From contig JAAZOZ010000276.1 of the NCBI GenBank assembly GCA_012797505.1, positions 1 through 11,712 of the forward strand: a stretch of DNA of 11,712 nt, in the 5' to 3' direction. This DNA is from Smithella sp. (GTDB lineage: Bacteria; Desulfobacterota; Syntrophia; Syntrophales; Smithellaceae). Under the pieces are notes generated by a model. The model ran no database searches. It worked only from the letters and a program-made list of their open reading frames with translations, and was not told where the DNA came from. Position 1 is the stretch's first letter. Every line of letters starts with the position of its first letter. The translations under genes were made by a program, and so were the position numbers. Of this stretch, positions 1 through 5,600 are shown in pieces.

Positions 1-40
1 CTGAAGACCGAAGGCTGAAGGGAATAAAAGTGAAGTTTGC

Positions 41-68
41 TTGACGCCGGGCGAAAAAGTGGTTTAAA
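41..68 (+). promoter_or_regulatory. Possible sigma-70 promoter for the dehydratase-glnS pair
   Basis: TTGACG at 41-46 is followed after 16 bases by TTTAAA at 63-68, about 34 bases ahead of the dehydratase start. The -35 differs from consensus at one base and the -10 at two. Positions 1-98 show no convincing coding sequence. The call is by eye only, since organisms of this composition contain many such chance matches. Confidence 0.3.
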
Positions 69-101
69 AGAAACGGGCTGCTAAGACCAGGGAGGTTATT
101 G

Positions 102-1085
102 ATGCAGAAAAAATACGAAGCGCTAAGCGAGCAGGTCACTCTGACAAGAACCCTGATGGCGAGATCGGTGATCTACAAATACCTCAACCGGACGAACCTG
201 ATCTGCTATTCGGAGCTCTCCAGGCTTCTGGGCTGTGAAGCCTTTGTCAAGCATGAAAACCACAATCCGACCGGGTCTTTCAAGATTCGGGGCGCCCTGA
301 ACTTTTTCCATCACATGTCCCGCGAGGAGCTGGAAGCCGGTATTCTGGTGGCGACCCGGGGCAATCACGGCCTGGCGATGGCCTGGGCGGGCCAGTGGTT
401 CCACGTGCCCTGCACGGTGGTCGTGCCGGAAGACAACAACCCGGAAATCAACCGCATCATCGAAAGCTACGGCGCGGAGCTCATCGTCCACGGAGAAGAC
501 TTCTACGACGCCCAGTCCTATTGCGAGGAACTGGTGGACAGCGCCGGATATTACTATGTTCAGCAGGGCAACGAGCCGGAAATTTTAAACGGCCTGGCCA
601 CCATGGGACTGGAGATTCTGGAGGACCTGCCGCAGGTTGATGTGATCATTTGTCCCATCGGCGGAGGCGCGGGGTGCGCGTCCCTGCTGAAAACCGTCCG
701 CGCCGTCAATCCCGCCGTCGAAATCATCGGCGTGGAGCCCCAGAACGCGCCTTCCTTTTACGAGTCCTGGAAGAAGGGAGAGATCGTCACGCTGGATGAC
801 GCCCATACGGTGGCCGACGGCCTTGCCGCGCGAAGCGTTTTCCATCTGCCCTATGTCATCCTCAAAAACACCATCAGCGACGTGGTGCTGTTGACCGAGG
901 ATGAAATTCTGGAAGGAATCAAAATGGCGCTTACGGCCACTCACAACGTGGCCGAAGCCGCGGGCGCCGTTTCCCTGATGGCCGCTTACAAAATCAGGGA
1001 CCGGCTGGCGGGCAAAAGGGTGGTCATGATCATGTCCGGCGGCAACCTGAAAATGGACAATCTGAGAAAAGCCATCGGCTGTTAA
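102..1085 (+). CDS. PLP-dependent threonine/serine dehydratase (ammonia-lyase), short form
   Basis: A 327-residue cytosolic fold-type II PLP enzyme, expected to deaminate threonine (or serine or a related hydroxy-amino acid) to a 2-oxo acid plus ammonia. The PLP lysine is Lys61 in PTGSFKIRGA (56-65). GNHG at 87-90, the phosphate-binding loop GGGAG at 187-191 and SGGN at 312-315 are all in family order. There is no C-terminal ACT domain, so it resembles catabolic TdcB-type enzymes more than allosteric biosynthetic IlvA. The 'HENHNPTGSF' form of the Lys motif also recalls EutB-like or hydroxyaspartate ammonia-lyases, so the substrate is uncertain. I chose ATG 102 over the in-frame TTG at 99 because AGGGAGG (89-95) lies 6 bases upstream of the ATG. 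glnS starts 23 bases after the stop, which suggests cotranscription. Confidence 0.85.
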   Translation: MQKKYEALSEQVTLTRTLMARSVIYKYLNRTNLICYSELSRLLGCEAFVKHENHNPTGSFKIRGALNFFHHMSREELEAGILVATRGNHGLAMAWAGQWFHVPCTVVVPEDNNPEINRIIESYGAELIVHGEDFYDAQSYCEELVDSAGYYYVQQGNEPEILNGLATMGLEILEDLPQVDVIICPIGGGAGCASLLKTVRAVNPAVEIIGVEPQNAPSFYESWKKGEIVTLDDAHTVADGLAARSVFHLPYVILKNTISDVVLLTEDEILEGIKMALTATHNVAEAAGAVSLMAAYKIRDRLAGKRVVMIMSGGNLKMDNLRKAIGC

Positions 1086-1108
1086 TTTTTAAAGGAGTTT
1101 TTTTGGTT

Positions 1109-2800
1109 ATGACTGAACCGTCAACCCCCGCCCCGAGCGATTTTATCCGGGACATCATCGACGAAGGCCTTCGCGCCGGCAAACACGAAGGGCGCGTGGC
1201 GACCCGCTTTCCGCCCGAACCCAACGGCTATATCCATATCGGGCATGCCAAATCGGTGTGCCTTAACTTCGGCATCGCGCTTCAGTATTCGGGAACCTGC
1301 AATTTGAGACTCGATGACACGGACCCGGCGGGCGAGTCCATGGAATACGTCGAATCCATTATCCACGATGTCCGCTGGCTGGGATTTGACTGGGGCGACC
1401 GTCTGTTTTACGCCTCCGACTATTTTGAAAAACTCTACGCGTTTGCCGTGGAGCTCATCAAAAAAGGCGACGCTTATGTGTGTGATCTCAACTCCGACGA
1501 GGTGCGCGAACTCCGAGGCACGTTTACCGAGCCGGGGAGGGAAAGCCCCTATCGCAACCGGTCGGTGGAGGAAAACCTGAGCCTGTTTGAGCGAATGCGG
1601 GCCGGCGAATTCCCGGACGGTTCGCACACGCTGCGCGCCAAAATCGACATGGCTTCGCCCAACATCGTCATGCGGGATCCGGTTTTATACCGGATCAAGC
1701 GCGAACCGCACTACCGGACGGGCGACCGGTGGGTGATCTATCCGATGTACGACTTCGCCCATTGCCTCTCCGACGCGCTGGAGGGCATCACGCATTCCAT
1801 CTGCACGCTGGAGTTCGAAAACAACCGCCCGCTCTACGACTGGATCGTCGAGAAACTGATTGCCGGCAACCGGCCGCGGCAGATTGAATTCGCCCGGCTC
1901 AACCTGAGCTACACCGTGTTGAGCAAGCGCAGGCTTATCGACCTGGTGAGAAACAGGAATGTGAAGGGCTGGGATGATCCGCGCATGCCCACCGTGACGG
2001 GGATGCGGCGGCGGGGCTACACGCCAGAGGCGATCCGGAATTTCTGCGCCCAGATCGGCGTGGCCAAAAACGACAACCTGATCGATGTTTCGCTCTTGGA
2101 ACACTGCGTCCGCGAAGACCTCAACGAAAAAGCGCCCCGGGCCATGTGCATTCTGCGGCCGCTCAAAGTCATCATCGACAATTACCCGGAACAGCAAACG
2201 GAGGACTTCGACTGCGCCAACCATCCGCAGCATCCTGAGATGGGAACAAGAAAGGTTTCCTTTTCACGGGAGCTGTACATCGAGCGCGATGACTTTCTGG
2301 AAGATCCCCCCAAAAAGTACAACCGTCTAGGACCAGGACGGGAAGTTCGCCTGCGCAACGCCTACATCATCAAATTTGAAAGCATGCGCAAAGATGAAAA
2401 GACCGGCGAGGTGACGGAAATCCACTGTTCCTATGATCCGGCGACCCGCAGCGCGCCGCCGGCGGACGGACGCAAGGTGCAGGGTGTGATCCACTGGGTG
2501 TCGGCGGTTCATGCCGTGCCCGCCGAGGTTCGCCTGTACGACCGTCTGTTCACGATCGAAGATCCGGGCAGTGAAGAGGATTTTTTGAGCTGTCTGAATC
2601 CGAATTCCCTGGAAACACTTTCGGCCTGCTTGGCGGAGGCCAGCCTCAAAGACGCGCGTCCCGGGGCGCAGTACCAGTTTGAACGGCTGGGGTATTTCTG
2701 CGCCGATCCGGATTCGGCGGCAGGGCGGCCCGTCTTCAACCGTGTGGTTCCCCTGCGGGATTCCTGGGCCAAAATCGCCGGCGGCTTGAAAAAAGGCTGA
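1109..2800 (+). CDS. glnS: Glutaminyl-tRNA synthetase (GlnRS)
   Basis: A class I aminoacyl-tRNA synthetase that charges tRNA(Gln) with glutamine in the cytosol. The 563 residues match the usual proteobacterial length (about 550). The N-terminal DFIRDIIDEGL and FPPEPNGYIHIGHAKS blocks are typical of GlnRS; HIGH lies at 43-46. The KMSKS-equivalent is VLSKRRL at 270-276, the form GlnRS uses rather than GluRS. LRLDDTDP (67-74) is also conserved. The remainder is the beta-barrel anticodon-binding region. The start could be ATG 1109 or TTG 1103; AAAGGAG at 1091-1097 serves either, and ATG is preferred. Because this enzyme makes Gln-tRNA(Gln) directly, the convergent gat genes are not needed for glutamine and are probably dedicated to asparagine. 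Transcription ends at the hairpin near 2918-2951. Confidence 0.97.
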   Translation: MTEPSTPAPSDFIRDIIDEGLRAGKHEGRVATRFPPEPNGYIHIGHAKSVCLNFGIALQYSGTCNLRLDDTDPAGESMEYVESIIHDVRWLGFDWGDRLFYASDYFEKLYAFAVELIKKGDAYVCDLNSDEVRELRGTFTEPGRESPYRNRSVEENLSLFERMRAGEFPDGSHTLRAKIDMASPNIVMRDPVLYRIKREPHYRTGDRWVIYPMYDFAHCLSDALEGITHSICTLEFENNRPLYDWIVEKLIAGNRPRQIEFARLNLSYTVLSKRRLIDLVRNRNVKGWDDPRMPTVTGMRRRGYTPEAIRNFCAQIGVAKNDNLIDVSLLEHCVREDLNEKAPRAMCILRPLKVIIDNYPEQQTEDFDCANHPQHPEMGTRKVSFSRELYIERDDFLEDPPKKYNRLGPGREVRLRNAYIIKFESMRKDEKTGEVTEIHCSYDPATRSAPPADGRKVQGVIHWVSAVHAVPAEVRLYDRLFTIEDPGSEEDFLSCLNPNSLETLSACLAEASLKDARPGAQYQFERLGYFCADPDSAAGRPVFNRVVPLRDSWAKIAGGLKKG

Positions 2801-2802
2801 CG

Positions 2803-2840
2803 CAGAAAAAGGGGACGGTTCCAGAAAAAGGGGACGGTTC
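2803..2840 (+). repeat. Tandem 19-bp direct repeat
   Basis: The unit cagaaaaaggggacggttc occurs twice, perfectly and back to back (2803-2821 and 2822-2840), starting two bases after the glnS stop. The aaaaaggggacggtt core resembles short dispersed intergenic repeats that I recall from delta-proteobacterial genomes, sometimes linked with REP-associated transposases. That resemblance is from memory; the tandem duplication itself is directly visible. Confidence 0.7.
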
Positions 2841-2880
2841 TATTTTTTGCAAAAACACCGCCGCTAAAGCTGCGCGCTAC

Positions 2881-2906
2881 TGGATCCCCGATCAGGCCGG
2901 GGATGA
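2881..2906. repeat. Short palindromic intergenic repeat
   Basis: ATCCCCG at 2884-2890 pairs with CGGGGAT at 2898-2904 around a 7-base loop. The flanks (tgg and gac) match the dispersed 'ctggatccccgatcaggccggggatgac' type of palindrome common between genes in such genomes. It lies between glnS and its terminator and codes for nothing. Confidence 0.5.
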
Positions 2907-2917
2907 CAAAGAAGTTG

Positions 2918-2951
2918 CAGGGAACGGTTTGTAACCGTTCCCTGTTTTTTT
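2918..2951 (+). terminator. Rho-independent terminator of glnS
   Basis: A perfect 12-bp stem, cagggaacggtt (2918-2929) with aaccgttccctg (2933-2944), closes a TGT loop and is followed by seven T (2945-2951). The T-run is on the plus strand, so it ends the dehydratase-glnS transcript. The minus-strand copy of the hairpin immediately follows the gatB stop but lacks a good U-tract, so it would act only weakly, if at all, for gatB. Confidence 0.9.
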
Positions 2952-4386
2952 ATGAAACCGCGTTCAGCTTTTTGGCAAGCAGCTCCCGGATGATTTTCGG
3001 GTTGGCTTTGCCGCCGGATGCCTGCATCACCTGGCCGATCAGAAAGCCCAGCGCCTTTCCCTGACCGGCGCGGAAATCGGCCACGGCCGCGGCCTGCGTC
3101 GCGAGCGCCTGATCGATCATGGCTTCGAGCGCGCCCGCGTCGGACACCTGTTTGAAGCCGCGCGCCTTCACGATTTCCTCCGGCGACTCGCCGCTTTCAA
3201 ACAGATGCGTCAGCACTTCGCGCGCCGCGTTGGCGTTGATTTCATCGCCGGCCAGCATCTTCAGAAGCGCCGCGAAGCGCTCCGGCGTGACGGGCTGCGA
3301 GGCGAGCTCCATTTTTCGTTCTTTGACGGCCGGAAGCAGCTGTGTGGCCAGCCAGTGCATGGCTGTGCGCGGCGCGATTCCCCGGACGACCAGCGCTTCG
3401 AAATACACGGCGACTTCGGGATCTTCGCTCAGAAACGCGGCTTCCTCGCCGGTGAGACCGTGCTGCTTCACGAAGCGCCCGGCGCGCGCGGCCGGCATTT
3501 CCGGAAGACGCACACGCATTTTTTCAATCCATTCCGGCGTCAGTTCGATGACCGGCACCATCGGGTCGGGCACGCACGGGCCTTCAAACTTGCCGCGCAT
3601 CGGGAGGGTGACTTTCTTTTCCGGGTCCCACAGGCGGGTGTGCAGGACCACCGCCTCGCCCGCCTGCACCGCCTGACTCTGGCGGCTGATCTCGTAAGCG
3701 ATCGCATCGCCCACGTGGCGGATGGAGTTCATGTTTTTGACTTCCACTTTCGTGTTCATCTGGCGGGTGCCTTTGGGACGCACGGAAATATTGGCATCCA
3801 CGCGCATCGTGCCGTTTTCCATGCTGCACTCGGATGACCCGACATAGCGCACCTGCGTGCGCAGCGCCTTGAGAAATTCCATGGCGTGGTGCGGCGTGCG
3901 GAAATCCGGCTCCGTCACGATTTCCACCAGCGGGGAGCCGGCGCGGTTGAAGTCCACCAGGCTGATCGGCAGACGCCCCTCCATCTCGTGCACCAGCTTG
4001 GCGACGTCTTCTTCCATGTGGATGTGGTGAATGCGCAGTCTTTTCGTCTTGCCGTCTTCATCGGAAATGTCGATGCCGCCGCCGCGCGCCAGCGGGAGGT
4101 GGGCCTGTGAAAGCTGATAGCCTTTCGGAAGATCGGGATAGTAGTAAACCTTCTGGTCGAAGGCGCTTTTCGGCTGGAGTTCGGCGCCGAGCCCCAGACA
4201 CAGAAGCGACGCCTTTTCCAGCGCTTCGGCGCTGAACCGGGGAATCGCGCCCGGCAGCCACAGGCAGGTCGGGCAGATGTTCGTGTTGGGATCGTCGCCG
4301 GGATTGTTGGGACAGTCGCAAAACATTTTGGTCGCGCAGTTGAGTTCAACGTGGATTTCCAATCCGATGACCGCTTCAAATTCCAT
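2950..4386 (-). CDS. gatB: Asp-tRNA(Asn)/Glu-tRNA(Gln) amidotransferase subunit B
   Basis: The 478-residue GatB subunit, which phosphorylates the aminoacyl group on the mischarged tRNA and performs transamidation. The opening VIGLEIHVEL places Glu10 and His12 as metal ligands, as in characterised GatB. Cys23, Cys25, Cys38 and Cys41 form the expected zinc site. HMEED at 123-127 and PLVEIVTEP at 152-160 are conserved. The C-terminus carries the YqeY-like tRNA-binding tail ending in KALGFLIGQVMQASGGKANP. One oddity is that the usually invariant segment after RLWD...MR (family form KEEAHDYRYFPDPDL) reads GKFEGPCVPDPMVP here, about three residues shorter and without the Tyr-Arg-Tyr. The gene starts two bases after the gatA stop, with its GGAGG inside the gatA end, so translation is probably coupled. 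Confidence 0.95.
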   Translation of the reverse strand: MEFEAVIGLEIHVELNCATKMFCDCPNNPGDDPNTNICPTCLWLPGAIPRFSAEALEKASLLCLGLGAELQPKSAFDQKVYYYPDLPKGYQLSQAHLPLARGGGIDISDEDGKTKRLRIHHIHMEEDVAKLVHEMEGRLPISLVDFNRAGSPLVEIVTEPDFRTPHHAMEFLKALRTQVRYVGSSECSMENGTMRVDANISVRPKGTRQMNTKVEVKNMNSIRHVGDAIAYEISRQSQAVQAGEAVVLHTRLWDPEKKVTLPMRGKFEGPCVPDPMVPVIELTPEWIEKMRVRLPEMPAARAGRFVKQHGLTGEEAAFLSEDPEVAVYFEALVVRGIAPRTAMHWLATQLLPAVKERKMELASQPVTPERFAALLKMLAGDEINANAAREVLTHLFESGESPEEIVKARGFKQVSDAGALEAMIDQALATQAAAVADFRAGQGKALGFLIGQVMQASGGKANPKIIRELLAKKLNAVS

Positions 4387-4388
4387 GG

Positions 4389-5585
4389 CTATTTTCCTCC
4401 CTCGCGCAGTTTCAGCAGGTGTTCGCCCAGGGAAAGCAGCCCCGCGTCGCTAAGCCTTGGGCCCGCAAGCTGCAGCGGCGCCTGCCCTTTGGAGGCGGGC
4501 GGCAGGACCAGCGCCGGCTGGCCCGTGACGTTGGCAAACGCCGTGCAGGCGAATTGCCGGTAGGTTTCGTCGAGCGTCGCCGGATTTGGGTCGGACGCGC
4601 CGCCGGAAACCGGAAGCGCCAGAAAATCCACCTCACCGGTCAGGTTTTTCATATCCGCGACCAGGCGCGCCCGGATGCGGCAGGCGTCTTCATACGCCGT
4701 GTAGCGCTGAAACTGGAAAAACGCGCCCTGAAACAGAAAGCTCTTCAAAAGTGTTCCGAAAGACGCGCCACGGGAGGCCAGATACATCTCGTTCCAGTTT
4801 TTGGCGCCCGGCGCGCGTTCGCCGTAGCGGACCGAATCGTAGCGGCCCGCGGCGGACGAGGCTTCCACGGAGCCGACGATTTTGTGAACCGCCAAAAACA
4901 GCGGCCATTCAGGAAAAGACACCTCCCGGACGGCAAAGCCTGCTTGCGAAAGTTCCTCAATCGAAAGGCGGAATCTTTCCCGCTGTTCGTCCGTCAGGTC
5001 GCTTTGCGCTTCGGCCGGCACGCCGATCGCAGTTTTTGTCGGGTTGATGAGCTGCGCCGTAAAATCCGGAACGCTTTCATCGGGCAGCGAAAAATCTTTT
5101 TCATCGGGACCTGCGACGGCTTTCAATATTCCGCGAATATTCTGGATCGATGAGGAAAGAACGCCGCAGGTTTCCATCGAGGGAATCAGGCCGATCAGGC
5201 CGAAGTGCGACACCAGACCGTAGCTGGGCTTGAAGCCGCAGACGCCCGCCGCCGCGGCAGCCAGGCGGGCCTCTCCCGTCATGTCCAAAACCAGTTCCGT
5301 ATCGGCAATCTTTTGCTTTACGGCTTCGCCCGCGCGGCTTTCCGCCAGGCCGAATCCGAATTCACTTGTTTTTGTCGAGCCGCATAAAAATGCGCCGGAC
5401 CGGGAAAGGCGGTCAACAACGGTTGCGTCTTCGAGCGCCGTGAAATTGGCCAGCGCCCGGGAGCCCGCATCAACCGGCCAGCCCGCCTTTGAGATATTGG
5501 GTTGAATTGCGATGTTCAGTCCCGCAAGCGCCCCGTCGCCGGATGCGGCGCTGTCGGGATTGCGGTAGAAAAAAATAGAATCCAT
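4389..5585 (-). CDS. gatA: GatA-like subunit lacking the amidase catalytic residues (pseudo-amidase)
   Basis: A 398-residue protein related to GatA, normally the amidase-signature glutaminase of GatCAB (about 485 residues). Recognisable family blocks are GALAGLNIAI (18-27), DATVVDRLSRSGAFLCGSTKTSEFGFG (53-79), GVCGFKPSYGLVSHFGLIG (114-132) and PLQLAGP (370-376). The catalytic triad is missing. The Lys of the family 'IAVKDNI' is Gln28 (IAIQPNI). The nucleophile Ser of 'DTGGSIR' aligns with Ala106 (DMTGEARL). The cis-Ser loop GGSSGGS is replaced by a polar stretch near 81-92. About 51 N-terminal residues and about 20 residues before the cis-Ser loop are also absent. The frame is intact, preceded by AAGGGAG and sits 15 bases after aspS-gatC, so it is probably a functional scaffold rather than a pseudogene. 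The name describes descent, not activity. Confidence 0.85.
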   Translation of the reverse strand: MDSIFFYRNPDSAASGDGALAGLNIAIQPNISKAGWPVDAGSRALANFTALEDATVVDRLSRSGAFLCGSTKTSEFGFGLAESRAGEAVKQKIADTELVLDMTGEARLAAAAAGVCGFKPSYGLVSHFGLIGLIPSMETCGVLSSSIQNIRGILKAVAGPDEKDFSLPDESVPDFTAQLINPTKTAIGVPAEAQSDLTDEQRERFRLSIEELSQAGFAVREVSFPEWPLFLAVHKIVGSVEASSAAGRYDSVRYGERAPGAKNWNEMYLASRGASFGTLLKSFLFQGAFFQFQRYTAYEDACRIRARLVADMKNLTGEVDFLALPVSGGASDPNPATLDETYRQFACTAFANVTGQPALVLPPASKGQAPLQLAGPRLSDAGLLSLGEHLLKLREGGK

Positions 5586-5600
5586 GGATGAGTCTCCCTT

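Noticed and set aside
3205..3837. A 210-codon plus-strand open frame opposite gatB, and a 244-codon one opposite gatA (4419-5153).
   Set aside because: Both are antisense to conserved genes, have no domain signal, and have low-complexity compositions typical of shadows.
5240..5360. Possibility that the missing amidase loop of GatA is hidden in another frame through a frameshift.
   Set aside because: Translation of this stretch in the other two frames on the minus strand gives no GGSSGGS or DTGGS motif and meets stop codons, while the called frame continues into clear GatA sequence on both sides.
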